Source: Planctomycetota bacterium (GTDB lineage Bacteria > Planctomycetota > PUPC01 > JACPCR01). Taken from it: 46,198 nucleotides of DNA. A program made the position numbers and the translations under genes. Where the stretch lies: assembly GCA_027625095.1 (NCBI GenBank), contig JAQBXN010000063.1:1-46198 (forward strand). The letters run 5' to 3'. The notes beneath the pieces are model-generated. The model was not told the DNA's origin. It saw nothing but the letters and a program-made list of their open reading frames with translations, and did not search any database. Of this stretch, positions 15,444 to 24,516 are shown piece by piece. How positions within the stretch are numbered: position 1 is the first letter of the stretch; every line of letters starts with the position of its first letter.

Positions 15444-18400
15444 ATGTTCTTATCTGTCTTTTTTACCTCTCTTTTTTCGTCTGCCCTTTTCGCCGAGTAC
15501 GCAGAAACGATCAAGTCAGATGAGCCGGTCGCTTACTGGCGCTTTGACGATGGCCTGACGAGCGAAGTTGGGGAATTTGCCGCCGCGAATCGTAAAGCAA
15601 AGCTGAAGCAGCCCGGGCCGCGGCCAGAGCGGTATCCTGATTTCGACAAAGAAAACATGGGTGTAATGTTGGCCGGGTTGTCGACCTTTATCACTATCAA
15701 AGATCCCGGTGACAAGAGCGTCTTTGATTTTCACAACGGCGACACCATTACGCTCGAAGCCTGGGTCAATCCCAACGGCTTGCCCGAAGGTCAACAGGTA
15801 TACGTCATTGGAAAAGGGCGTACCGGCAACAATGGATTCAGGCCCAACAATCAGAACTGGGCGCTTCGTCTGCGAGGGGAAAAAGGACTCTGCGTCATCA
15901 GCTTTCTTTTCCGTAATGGAAAGAACAGCCTGGTCCAGGAGCATTGGCATCGCTGGAACAGCTCGACGGGTTTTGCGGCGATGACTGGCTGGCACCACGT
16001 GGCCGTGTCTTACACTTTCGGCGCACCAGAAAGTATTCACGGCTATGTCGATGGTAAGGAGGTGCAAGGGACATGGGATTACGGCGGTTCGACGAAAGAA
16101 GCGCCGGTTGTCGACAACGACGAAGTCTGGATCGGATCTTCACTTGGTGGAGGTCATTCCAGCACTTTCGATGGCTCGATTGACGAAATCGCGGTCTACA
16201 GAAAAGCCCTCAGTCCGGAACGCATCAAGGCCCGTTGCAATATCGACCCATCCGCAAAGCTGCCCACTGATTCCGAAATCGCACGGGAGGACATCCCCGA
16301 AGGAAAGGTGCTCGTGCAGGTGCTTGAAAAAGTCCCAGGCAGGAACTGGAGCTTCGTTCGGCCAAATCCATCGGAGACTTTTACGCAGGACGTTCTGGCG
16401 TTCTCCGTACTGCCGCAGAAGTACTCGAACCAGGCAATCCGAATTGATCGCTCGGATTCGTTTCTCGTGCGGGCCGCGACCATCGTGAAGCTGGAGGCCG
16501 GTGAATATCGTTTGCTGATGCGATCCTTGAGTGGCGCGAAGCTCTACCTGGATGGCCGGCCACTCATCACCAATCGATTCATTCCCGGTGCCGGCGACGC
16601 ACATGGAAAGGTTCCACCATTGCCGGAGGCGCTGGTTACGGGCATGCGCGAAGTGGCCATCGGCCACGCCAGCACTGTTGCGTCCTTCAAGAGCACGGGC
16701 GGCGAGCACCTTGTCATGACGGAACTGTTCGTAGGCGGTGACAATAATCGGCCGGAGGTCGGTGAGTTTTCCGTCAGTCTGGCAAGAGGCGAAGAGATGT
16801 TTCGTGTGCTGAGTCCGAAGCCCGAGCAGACATTTCCACTGACCGATCAAGGCTGGGATCAGTTTGCAGCGCGCAATCTGAAATGGGTGGAAAACTTCAA
16901 TACCGCCAGGCGCGAAGAAGCAGGTCAGGAAGAGCGACGCTATTGGGATGACCGCCACGAAACCGCACGCCGTCTGGCTTCGGAAAACCAGGCGCCGACT
17001 CCACCGGAGGTGCCGGAGTCGACCTCCGTCCGCAATGTTATCGACAGGTTCATCGGTAAAAGGCTTGTGGAAGAAAACGTGGGACCTGCGGCGCTGTCCG
17101 ACGATTACACCTTTCTCCGGCGGCTGTATCTGGACGTGCTCGGGGTGGTGCCGGCCGAAGAGGAGGTGGCCAAGTTTTTCAAACTGACTACCGGGACAAG
17201 ACGTGCCCAGGCGATCGAGCAGTGCCTCCAAAGTGGTCGCTGGGCGGACAACTGGGTCGGTTACTGGCAGGACGTGCTTGCTGAAAATCCGGGCATTTTG
17301 AAACCGATGCTCAATAACACGGGCCCGTTCCGATGGTTCATTCATGAATCTTTCAGCGACAACAAGCCCTTTGATCGGTTCGTAACCGAGCTCATTGAGA
17401 TGAATGGTTCGAAGTATTACGGGGGCCCGGCCGGCTTTGCCATGGCCACGCAAAACGACCTGCCCATGGCGGCCAAGGCGCACATCATCGGTCAGGCGTT
17501 TCTCGCCGTGCAGATGAAATGCGCCCGATGCCACGATGCGCCCTACCACGATGTCACTCAGAAGGATCTGTTCAGCACTGCAGCCATGCTTCAGCGAAAG
17601 GCCGTGAATGTGCCGAAGACCAGCACGATTCAGCGCACGCCGGAAGAGATTGAGCAGATGATCGTGAAAATCACACTCAAAGCGGGTGAAGAAGTCGGCC
17701 CCACCTGGGCGTTTGATAAGTTCGTCAAAGAGATCCCTGCCGATTTCGTTCGCAATACAGGTGACGCAAGACAGCGACTCGCTGCTTTGATCACCTCGCC
17801 AGGCAACAAACGATTCGCACAGGTCATCGCCAACCGCATGTGGAAACGTTACCTCGGCTGGGGAATCGTGGAACCTGTCGACGACTGGGAAAAGGCTAAA
17901 CCGTCCCACCCGGAGCTGCTCGACTTTCTGGCATACGAACTGATCACAAATGGTTACGACCTTAAACACCTGGCCCGCCTCATTCTGAATTCAGATACCT
18001 ATCAGCGGGCCATCGATCCGGCGAAGGCCGAACCCGTATCAAACAAACTGCATCTCTTTGCCTCGCCCGTCCGTAAGCGCATGAGGGCAGAGCAGATCCT
18101 CGATTCGCTCTTCGTGATTTCTGGGAAACCGTACAACAGCGAGATGCTGACCCTCGATGTTGATCGTCGCCAGCCGGTCACCACCTTTCTCAACCTCGGA
18201 GTGCCCACCCGCGCCTGGGAGTTCGCCTCGCTCTCAAACGAACGCGACCGGCCATCGCTCGCCATGCCTTACGCACAGAGCATCAACGACTTTCTGAAAA
18301 CATTCGGCTGGCGGGAATCGCGTCAAGACCCGGTTTCGGACCGCGAGGAGTACCCCACAGTCCAGCAACCGGCTATGCTGGCGAACGGAACCGTTTCGCG

Positions 18401-18791
18401 TCGCGTTACGGGTCTGTCTGACGAAAGTTCCTTTACGAGAATCAGCCTCGGTGTACAGAGCCCGGAGGAACTGGTAGATCGAATCTTCATGCGAATACTG
18501 ACTCGCAAGCCAGACTCCGGCGAACGGCAGACGATTGTCGAGTTCCTCAAGCCTGGATTTGAAATACGGATAGTGAAGGCTGGGAATAAGACTACCAGGG
18601 CCAGGAAAGTGCACGCAGTCTCCTGGTCGAACCACCTCAGCAAAGAGGCCAACGAAATCAAACTCGAGATCGAAAAAACGGCCCGTGAGGGCGACCCGCC
18701 CACGGAGATGCTCGATGCCGACTGGCGCGTTCGGATGGAGGACGTGGTGTGGGCCCTGGTGAACAGTCCTGAATTTGTCTTTGTGCCATGA
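15444..18791 (+). CDS. Large secreted LamG / PA14-like / DUF1549 / DUF1553 protein
   Basis: About 1115 residues. A signal peptide (MFLSVFFTSLFSSALFA) is followed by a LamG/concanavalin-like domain to ~250 (VAYWRFDDG...GWHHVAVSYTF..DGSIDEIAVYRKALS). A beta-rich PA14-like stretch lies at ~300-440 (FLVRAATIVKLEAGEYRLLM..SGAKLYLDG). DUF1549 follows at ~525-740 (FLRRLYLDVLGVVP; WADNWVGYWQDVL), including CARCH with C693, C696 and H697. DUF1553 fills ~790-1100 (NRMWKRYLGWGIVEP; DLKHLARLILNSDTY). These families are abundant in planctomycetes, outside the cytoplasm; polysaccharide or other polymer work is supposed but unproven. The stop overlaps the PhyH gene (ATGA). Unlike the pair at 41781, no DUF1501 gene follows. 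The start is picked for the signal peptide. Confidence 0.88.
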   Translation: MFLSVFFTSLFSSALFAEYAETIKSDEPVAYWRFDDGLTSEVGEFAAANRKAKLKQPGPRPERYPDFDKENMGVMLAGLSTFITIKDPGDKSVFDFHNGDTITLEAWVNPNGLPEGQQVYVIGKGRTGNNGFRPNNQNWALRLRGEKGLCVISFLFRNGKNSLVQEHWHRWNSSTGFAAMTGWHHVAVSYTFGAPESIHGYVDGKEVQGTWDYGGSTKEAPVVDNDEVWIGSSLGGGHSSTFDGSIDEIAVYRKALSPERIKARCNIDPSAKLPTDSEIAREDIPEGKVLVQVLEKVPGRNWSFVRPNPSETFTQDVLAFSVLPQKYSNQAIRIDRSDSFLVRAATIVKLEAGEYRLLMRSLSGAKLYLDGRPLITNRFIPGAGDAHGKVPPLPEALVTGMREVAIGHASTVASFKSTGGEHLVMTELFVGGDNNRPEVGEFSVSLARGEEMFRVLSPKPEQTFPLTDQGWDQFAARNLKWVENFNTARREEAGQEERRYWDDRHETARRLASENQAPTPPEVPESTSVRNVIDRFIGKRLVEENVGPAALSDDYTFLRRLYLDVLGVVPAEEEVAKFFKLTTGTRRAQAIEQCLQSGRWADNWVGYWQDVLAENPGILKPMLNNTGPFRWFIHESFSDNKPFDRFVTELIEMNGSKYYGGPAGFAMATQNDLPMAAKAHIIGQAFLAVQMKCARCHDAPYHDVTQKDLFSTAAMLQRKAVNVPKTSTIQRTPEEIEQMIVKITLKAGEEVGPTWAFDKFVKEIPADFVRNTGDARQRLAALITSPGNKRFAQVIANRMWKRYLGWGIVEPVDDWEKAKPSHPELLDFLAYELITNGYDLKHLARLILNSDTYQRAIDPAKAEPVSNKLHLFASPVRKRMRAEQILDSLFVISGKPYNSEMLTLDVDRRQPVTTFLNLGVPTRAWEFASLSNERDRPSLAMPYAQSINDFLKTFGWRESRQDPVSDREEYPTVQQPAMLANGTVSRRVTGLSDESSFTRISLGVQSPEELVDRIFMRILTRKPDSGERQTIVEFLKPGFEIRIVKAGNKTTRARKVHAVSWSNHLSKEANEIKLEIEKTAREGDPPTEMLDADWRVRMEDVVWALVNSPEFVFVP

Positions 18792-19636
18792 TCAACCTCT
18801 CTGCAAACCCAGTTAAAAGCATGAACGAACTCCACAAACATTACCCACTGACAGAAGCCCAGATACTGCAATTCCGCGAAGATGGGTTTATCAAACTCAA
18901 GAACGTGTTCTCAAAAGAAACGTTCGACAAGTACGCCTCAACGATCACTCGGCTGGTGCATGAAGCAAATCGTATGGCCGGCTTGCCTATGGCCGAGCGT
19001 ACCACCTACCAGAAGGCTTTTATCCAAATCGGCAATCTGTGGCGAAAGGACGAAACAGCCAGGGAATTCGCCTTCAGTAAGCGGCTGGCCCGTATTGCTG
19101 CCGAGCTCATGGGCACTCGCGGCACGCGCATGTATCACGACCAGGCTTTATATAAGGAAGCGGACGGCGGGTTTACGCCGTGGCACGCAGATCAGCAGTA
19201 TTGGCCGCTGTCGACGGCGAAATCAGTCACCGCGTGGGTGCCGTTCCAGGCTGTGCCGATTGAGATGGGCCCGCTCTGTTTTGGAAAAGGCAGCCACATA
19301 AAAAAAATAGGGCGAGACCTCGCGATCAGCGACGAAAGCGAGGCTCTCATCCGTGAGCTGATCCGCGAGAACGGCATTATGGAAGTTCAGGAACCTTTCG
19401 ATTTCGGCGAAGTGAGTTTTCACACCGGATGGACTCAGCACCGTGCCGGGCCCAACACGACGGGGCGGCCGCGCGAAGTGCAAACCATCATCTACATGGA
19501 CATCGACATGAAACTGGCCGAGCCGAAAAACAAGAATCAGGAGAATGACCGGAACGCTTTTGCGCCTGGGATCGAAGTGGGGGAGATCATAGCCAGCGAG
19601 ATGAATCCAGTGCTGTATATGGAAACACCGTCTTAG
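18788..19636 (+). CDS. Phytanoyl-CoA dioxygenase (PhyH)-family Fe(II)/2-oxoglutarate oxygenase
   Basis: A 282-residue protein of the PhyH family, non-haem iron oxygenases that hydroxylate many small molecules. Seen: an N-terminal ...EAQILQFREDGFIKLKNVF block, typical of the family; the iron ligands H133 and D135 in WHADQQYW; the distal H218 in HTGWTQHRAGPN, with Arg following as 2-oxoglutarate partner; and AVPIEMGPLCFGKGSH between them. The substrate cannot be inferred. The ATG overlaps the stop of the DUF1549/1553 gene by 4 bases, so the two are translated together and may act in one pathway. A second possible start is the Met of MNELHKHYP, 12 codons in. Confidence 0.88.
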   Translation: MINLSANPVKSMNELHKHYPLTEAQILQFREDGFIKLKNVFSKETFDKYASTITRLVHEANRMAGLPMAERTTYQKAFIQIGNLWRKDETAREFAFSKRLARIAAELMGTRGTRMYHDQALYKEADGGFTPWHADQQYWPLSTAKSVTAWVPFQAVPIEMGPLCFGKGSHIKKIGRDLAISDESEALIRELIRENGIMEVQEPFDFGEVSFHTGWTQHRAGPNTTGRPREVQTIIYMDIDMKLAEPKNKNQENDRNAFAPGIEVGEIIASEMNPVLYMETPS

Positions 19637-19782
19637 CTACTTGCTCGAGGACAAGAAGCAATCTGACGTGTTTCGGTACACGACCTTTGGTTTAATCGTT
19701 GCCTCCCCGAAAGAAGATGACCCTCTCAAGCGACAGTTTCAGCGCTCTTTACTGAGCCTTTTGGTCATCAGGTTAGAAAAAT

Positions 19783-22575
19783 ATGAAATCGAATTTCTTT
19801 ATCTGCCCGTCCTGTCAGATGAAGATCAAGACGGAGGAGGTACCGGAAGGCAGCCAGGTGCGTTGCCCCGGCTGCCGTAATGTCTTTGATCCTTGGAATC
19901 AGCCGGTTCCCGTTGCCGAGACGAGCACCGATCAGCTTATTGGCCAGCAACTGGGCAACTATCGTGTCCTTCGACGCGTGGGTCAGGGCGGGATGGGCAC
20001 TGTGTACGAAGCGATCCAACAGGGGTTGGAGCGAAGAGTCGCCCTCAAAGTGCTGTCAGCGAAACTTTGTCACGACAAGCCGTTCATCATACGTTTCAAG
20101 CAGGAGGCCAAGGCCGCGGCTGTGCTGGAGCATCCCGGTATCGTCCAGGTCTATGAGATTGCCCATGACAAGGGGCGTTTGTTTTTTTCAATGCAATATG
20201 TGGATGGAGTGACTCTGCTGGATCATGTGCGGCACGGCGGGATGATGAAACTTGCCGAGGCGTTGGACACTTTAACGGCGGTCGTTCGGGGCCTCTCGTA
20301 CGCCTTTGACAAAGGCATCATTCATCGTGACATCAAACCGGACAACATCCTGCTGGGGAAAGACGGCTCTGTCAAAGTTGCCGATCTGGGCCTGGCAAAG
20401 AGCCTGACGGATGAGATTGGACTGACGGCCACCGGTGCGGGCCTCGGCTCGCCCCATTACATGGCCCCCGAGCAGGGAAAGGGAGAGAAGGATCTCGGAT
20501 GTCAGGCCGATATTTATTCACTTGGAATCACACTGTTTGTGATGGTGACCGGGATGCGTCCTTTCAGCGGTAAATCGCCGCTCGACATCATGCTCGCTCA
20601 TGAAAAGTATGCGATTCCCTCCGTGTGCAAGCTCAACCCGCAGCTTCCTCAAGGCATCGACAAACTTATTCAGAAAATGTGTGAAAAGGTGCCCCAGCGC
20701 AGGCATCAAACTTACTCGTCCCTGCTTGCTGATCTTGAAGCCCTGCACCCCAGCCGTCAGCACCGCTCGGTCTGGGCGTCCCTTGCCGGGCTCAAAGAAC
20801 GCGTCACCCAGAAGGCCCGGCGAACACCCATCTGGGTAGTGGCTGCAGTCCTGGCGCTTGCCATGGGCGTATCCGTGGGATTGGTCCGCTGGAGTCAAAG
20901 CCAGCACCGTGACGGGTGGAACTTCGGTAGCGTGTTATCAGCCACTCCTCATGGCAGCCATTCGGGCTCAGCACCGGTCTCCCTTCCGGGGGACGCGGTT
21001 CGTCCGAATGAGTTGGCTGGCATCAGGGATATCGAAATAACCGAGACAGATGAGTTGCCATTCGAGTTTGGTGGCGCCGCGGAAGAGGAGCGCTCTCCTT
21101 CGGCTGAGCAGGGTCCCCCGCTGCCCGCCGCGCCAGTCAGGCAGGGGATGTCACCACCACCTCCTCAGGTAGCCTCAGATACGCCTGTCATCGATTCGGG
21201 CATCAACGGGCGTGCGGGGGGGAACTTCCGGCCGACGATAACGCAGGGGCCAGTCATCAAGCCAATAGATGGCCCTGACGAACGCAAACCAGAACAGGTG
21301 CCCACAAATACCGTTCTGCTTTTTAAGGGGAAATCTTTTCAGTTCGGTCGTCTCGTTCCCCGGGTGGGTGTTTTGGAATTTGAGCTCCAGTTTGGCAAGA
21401 AACTGCCTGCGCAGGATTATCTGATTTTCAAAGTTCTGGAGACTGGTTTTGAAGTAAGCTTGCAGAAAACCGGCATTCTCCTTGTCGAAAGGGCGGCTCA
21501 GACCGGGCGTCAGTTGAAGCTGAGTTCCGGCACACAGACCATGGCAGACGGCAATTGGCATCAGATTCGAGTGGAGTACGGCGCTGGCACGGAATCTCTT
21601 ACGATTGATGGCAAGGCCCGAAAAGTGCAATGCCTGCCGGTTTTGACCTCGGGCACTCTGGGCAGCCTTGTCTGTAATCCCAATCGTATGGAAGAACAAA
21701 TTGCTGTGCGCAACCTCCACGTCACCCACTGGTTCTCTGATCAGAAGAAAAGATTGGACAGCCTCCTTGAGCAGGACTGCCACTCGGCTTACTCCCAAGG
21801 TTGCTGGATGCTGGAATTTGCTGGGGACCAGGAAGTTCAAACTTACGCAGTCAGTTTGAAGGCGCGTGCTGCAGAGCGCCTGATCAGGCTTCAGGAAAAC
21901 CGGGAAGAATCGAAACGGATTCAGGATCTGTTGAAACGCCACCCGGAGATGGTCGAAGTATCCAGCGCGATTCAGTCCGACAATGCCGAGCATGAAAAGC
22001 TGCCCACATTTTTTATTGATCGGCATGAGGTGATGATTGCTGACTACTTCAAATTCTGGACAGCAATCCAGCGCTCACGAGATCACAGTAAGTGCCATCC
22101 CGCCGAGCCGAAGGATAAAGATCACACGCCACAGAGCCGGATCGGGCCCAACAGCCGTGGTGGGCGCGGCCTGCCGGTTCACGGGATTGACTGGTTTGAC
22201 GCGTACGCCTACGCGGCCTGGATGAGCAAACGATTGCCGACGCTCCAGGAATGGCGCAAAGCTGCGGGCGCCCAGCAGGGCAACCAGTATCCGTGGGGCA
22301 ACGAATGGGTCGAGGGAAAAGTGAATCCCAATAATCGGCCGGTCACAGTGAGTTTCTATCCCGGTGGTCAGAGCCCATTTGGGTGCGTACAAATGTCTGG
22401 CAACGCGGAGGAATGGTGCGCCGATTCAAGAAGCGGAATGTATGGGGCAGAAAGAGCCCTGGCAGGAGGTGCCTGGACCAGCGGAAGATTCGTGAAGACC
22501 ACCCAGGCTCGCGATAAGAAGATGACGGAGAAGGGCGAGACCTTCGGATTCCGGTGTGTGAAGGATCCGTTTTAG
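19783..22575 (+). CDS. Membrane Ser/Thr protein kinase fused to LamG-like and FGE-sulfatase-like domains
   Basis: 930 residues in four parts. A zinc ribbon comes first (C8, C11, C28, C31). A Hanks-type kinase fills ~58-315: P-loop GQGGMGTVYEA, lysine K89, HRDIKPDN with D183, DLG at 201-203 in place of DFG, APE at 228-230. A transmembrane helix lies at ~350-370. The outer part has a Pro/Gly-rich linker, a beta-rich LamG-like region (~505-645), and a C-terminal FGE/SUMF-like domain (~735-928) with FFIDRHEVMIADYFKFW, PVHGIDWFDAYAYAAW, RLPTLQEWRKAAG, YPWGNEW, GNAEEWCAD and GGAWTSG. The kinase would face the cytoplasm and the FGE domain the periplasm, suggesting an outside signal passed in. FGE domains of this kind often lack oxidase activity and bind ligands instead. 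The gene stands alone. Confidence 0.9.
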   Translation: MKSNFFICPSCQMKIKTEEVPEGSQVRCPGCRNVFDPWNQPVPVAETSTDQLIGQQLGNYRVLRRVGQGGMGTVYEAIQQGLERRVALKVLSAKLCHDKPFIIRFKQEAKAAAVLEHPGIVQVYEIAHDKGRLFFSMQYVDGVTLLDHVRHGGMMKLAEALDTLTAVVRGLSYAFDKGIIHRDIKPDNILLGKDGSVKVADLGLAKSLTDEIGLTATGAGLGSPHYMAPEQGKGEKDLGCQADIYSLGITLFVMVTGMRPFSGKSPLDIMLAHEKYAIPSVCKLNPQLPQGIDKLIQKMCEKVPQRRHQTYSSLLADLEALHPSRQHRSVWASLAGLKERVTQKARRTPIWVVAAVLALAMGVSVGLVRWSQSQHRDGWNFGSVLSATPHGSHSGSAPVSLPGDAVRPNELAGIRDIEITETDELPFEFGGAAEEERSPSAEQGPPLPAAPVRQGMSPPPPQVASDTPVIDSGINGRAGGNFRPTITQGPVIKPIDGPDERKPEQVPTNTVLLFKGKSFQFGRLVPRVGVLEFELQFGKKLPAQDYLIFKVLETGFEVSLQKTGILLVERAAQTGRQLKLSSGTQTMADGNWHQIRVEYGAGTESLTIDGKARKVQCLPVLTSGTLGSLVCNPNRMEEQIAVRNLHVTHWFSDQKKRLDSLLEQDCHSAYSQGCWMLEFAGDQEVQTYAVSLKARAAERLIRLQENREESKRIQDLLKRHPEMVEVSSAIQSDNAEHEKLPTFFIDRHEVMIADYFKFWTAIQRSRDHSKCHPAEPKDKDHTPQSRIGPNSRGGRGLPVHGIDWFDAYAYAAWMSKRLPTLQEWRKAAGAQQGNQYPWGNEWVEGKVNPNNRPVTVSFYPGGQSPFGCVQMSGNAEEWCADSRSGMYGAERALAGGAWTSGRFVKTTQARDKKMTEKGETFGFRCVKDPF

Positions 22576-22783
22576 TTCTACAGCCTGGTTTTTCTTTTAA
22601 CTATTTTGTAAAGAAAGATATACCTCGCGATGGCGTCCGGCAGTGGGGGAGTTCTGGGGGCCGTCAACTGGGGCGAGAGGTCACCGTTCTGCGGTATTCC
22701 AACACTTCTGCCCGTAGCGACGGAGGAAGTGGCCGCCCCCCTTCTTCAGCAAAATCTAGCGCTGTAGCATTAGCCGGAACCAG

Positions 22784-23434
22784 TTACATCTCGGCCAACC
22801 TCAGGGCCGCGAATTCGGCGAACCTGGTGTTTGCTGCGGACTCTTGAAACTTCTTCAAGGCGGCTCTCGCCTGCTCCTTCTTCCCGGCTTTCTGAAGCAT
22901 CTCCGCAAGGCGGAAAGTAAACCTTGCCCGGGCCTCCATGTCTTTCACAAAGTTTAGAGCTGAGTCGAGTTGCGTCGCCGCGTCCTCATGTCTGCCTCGA
23001 TCCGCATAGAATTCTGCAAGCATGATTCGTGGCTCCGCACGGTTTCGAAAGTGCTGAACAGCTTCAAGGTAATGCGCTTCGGCTTCAGCATAGTTATGTT
23101 TTTTCACCGCAGCTTCGGCCTTGTCGCAAGATATATGTTCGCTGAGGCGACCGTCACCCATTATCTCTTTCGCTACACCAAACAGGCAGGACGTCATCAG
23201 TCCATGAAAAAAGAATACCCAACTGAACGTACAGACCACGACTGGCATTACCGTCATGATCGCGCCAACGGAGCCGGGCATATTCACCCGGTAATTTGAG
23301 ATTGACCACACGGCTTCCGCGAAAAAAACACACAGCCCTCCCATGTAGAACAGCTTGCTTTCGCTGAAAGTCTCATTCCAGCGAACGTAACTGAAAATGC
23401 ATCCGGTGATAAATACGATTCCCAGTGGGAGCAT
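22784..23434 (-). CDS. Membrane-anchored TPR protein
   Basis: 216 residues. The first ~85 are hydrophobic, with about three transmembrane helices (MLPLGIVFITGCIFSY; GGLCVFFAEAVWSI; VGAIMTVMPVVVCTFSWVFFF). From ~105 the protein has TPR-like helix pairs: CDKAEAAVKKHNYAEAEAHYLEA, then AEFYADRGRHEDAATQLDSAL, then AEMLQKAGKKEQARAALKKF. It begins 6 bases after the pilT stop, so it is the last gene of the lpxH-like/pilT/TPR unit. The TPR part should be a protein-binding platform at the inner membrane, possibly with PilT; that link is inference. Confidence 0.75.
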   Translation of the reverse strand: MLPLGIVFITGCIFSYVRWNETFSESKLFYMGGLCVFFAEAVWSISNYRVNMPGSVGAIMTVMPVVVCTFSWVFFFHGLMTSCLFGVAKEIMGDGRLSEHISCDKAEAAVKKHNYAEAEAHYLEAVQHFRNRAEPRIMLAEFYADRGRHEDAATQLDSALNFVKDMEARARFTFRLAEMLQKAGKKEQARAALKKFQESAANTRFAEFAALRLAEM

Positions 23435-23440
23435 GGCCGC

Positions 23441-24499
23441 CTATACCACAAATTTTTCCAGGTTGGACGGATTGCGCATACGTGATTTCGCTTCTTCCTG
23501 CGTGATAATTCCACGCAGATAAAGACTCTTGAGCGCGTTGTCCATGGTGGTCATGCCTTCGCGGGCATGAGTTTCCATGATGCTGTAAATCTGATGGACT
23601 TTGCCTTCTCGGATCAGATTTCCGACCGCGGGCGTGTTGACCATGATTTCAGCGGCGACGACGCGGCTGTTCTGGTCTGTCCTGCGGATGAGACGTTGTG
23701 CAATCACCGCAAGGAGTGACAACGCAAGCTGTGCCCGCACCTGTCCCTGGGAGTGCGGCGGGAATATATCGATCAAGCGGTCGATGGCCTGAACCGCGTC
23801 ATTTGTATGAAGCGTCGATAGCACCAGATGGCCGGTCTCGGCCGCAGTGAGGGCGGCGGACACAGTCTCCAGGTCTCGCATCTCGCCTACCAGAATGACG
23901 TCCGGATCCTGTCTTAACACCCGTTTCAGGGCTTCGGAAAAACTGTTCGTGTCAGTGCCGACTTCTCTCTGATCGACGATGCTTTTTTTGTTCTTATGCA
24001 GGTATTCGATGGGGTCTTCAATGGTGATGATATGCGAACGGCGCGTGGCATTGATGAGATCCAGCATCGCAGCCAGAGAGGTGGACTTCCCGTGGCCTGT
24101 AGGGCCGGTGATCAGAACCAGGCCCTGGTGATATTGGGCCAGGTCGCAGAGAAGCGGCGGAAGGCCCAGGCTGTCGATACTGGGTATGTTGTCATTGATG
24201 AGCCGGAATGCAGCGGCAACCGAGTGTCGCTGGTAATAGACGTTGCCGCGAAAGCGATGGGCGCCCTTCACCGTGATCGAAAAATCAAGTTCCTTGCGGG
24301 CTTCGAATTCCGATATCTGAGCGCTGGTCAGCACCCCGTAAATCATCTTCTGCGTCTCGTCAGCGCTGAGCGGCGGAGACTTAGCGAAGGCGAGTGAGCC
24401 GTTCACCCGCACGCACGGTGGCGAACCGACCGTGATAAGCACGTCAGAGGCGACCTTTTCAACCGCAAGTTCGAAGACGTCAGTAAGATCTATTCCCAT
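23441..24499 (-). CDS. pilT: PilT-type twitching motility (pilus retraction) ATPase
   Basis: A hexameric ATPase at the inner-membrane base of type IV pili that drives retraction. Walker A is GPTGHGKST, the Asp box is IITIEDPIEYLH, Walker B is VILVGEMRD and the His box is TGHLVLSTLHTNDA. The C-terminal NLIREGKVHQIYSIME, followed by GMTTMDNAL, corresponds to the AIRNLIRE motif special to retraction ATPases. 352 residues, normal length. No other pilus genes are in the window. It lies 17 bases after the LpxH-like gene and 6 before the TPR gene, so a three-gene unit is likely. Confidence 0.93.
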   Translation of the reverse strand: MGIDLTDVFELAVEKVASDVLITVGSPPCVRVNGSLAFAKSPPLSADETQKMIYGVLTSAQISEFEARKELDFSITVKGAHRFRGNVYYQRHSVAAAFRLINDNIPSIDSLGLPPLLCDLAQYHQGLVLITGPTGHGKSTSLAAMLDLINATRRSHIITIEDPIEYLHKNKKSIVDQREVGTDTNSFSEALKRVLRQDPDVILVGEMRDLETVSAALTAAETGHLVLSTLHTNDAVQAIDRLIDIFPPHSQGQVRAQLALSLLAVIAQRLIRRTDQNSRVVAAEIMVNTPAVGNLIREGKVHQIYSIMETHAREGMTTMDNALKSLYLRGIITQEEAKSRMRNPSNLEKFVV

Positions 24500-24516
24500 A
24501 AATGGCGACCGCTGAT

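Noticed and set aside
17520..17534. CxxCH motif as evidence for a c-type cytochrome
   Set aside because: CARCH is a standard part of the DUF1549 domain; no cytochrome fold or distal haem ligand pattern is seen around it, here or at 42531.
16140..17969. Long minus-strand open frame (609 codons) inside the LamG/DUF1549/1553 gene
   Set aside because: It lies antisense to a gene with clear domains, and its translation has no recognisable motif. High GC at third positions leaves such frames open.
19641..19880. 79-codon frame before the kinase gene
   Set aside because: It overlaps the kinase start in another frame and shows no features; the zinc ribbon of the kinase protein fixes the real frame.
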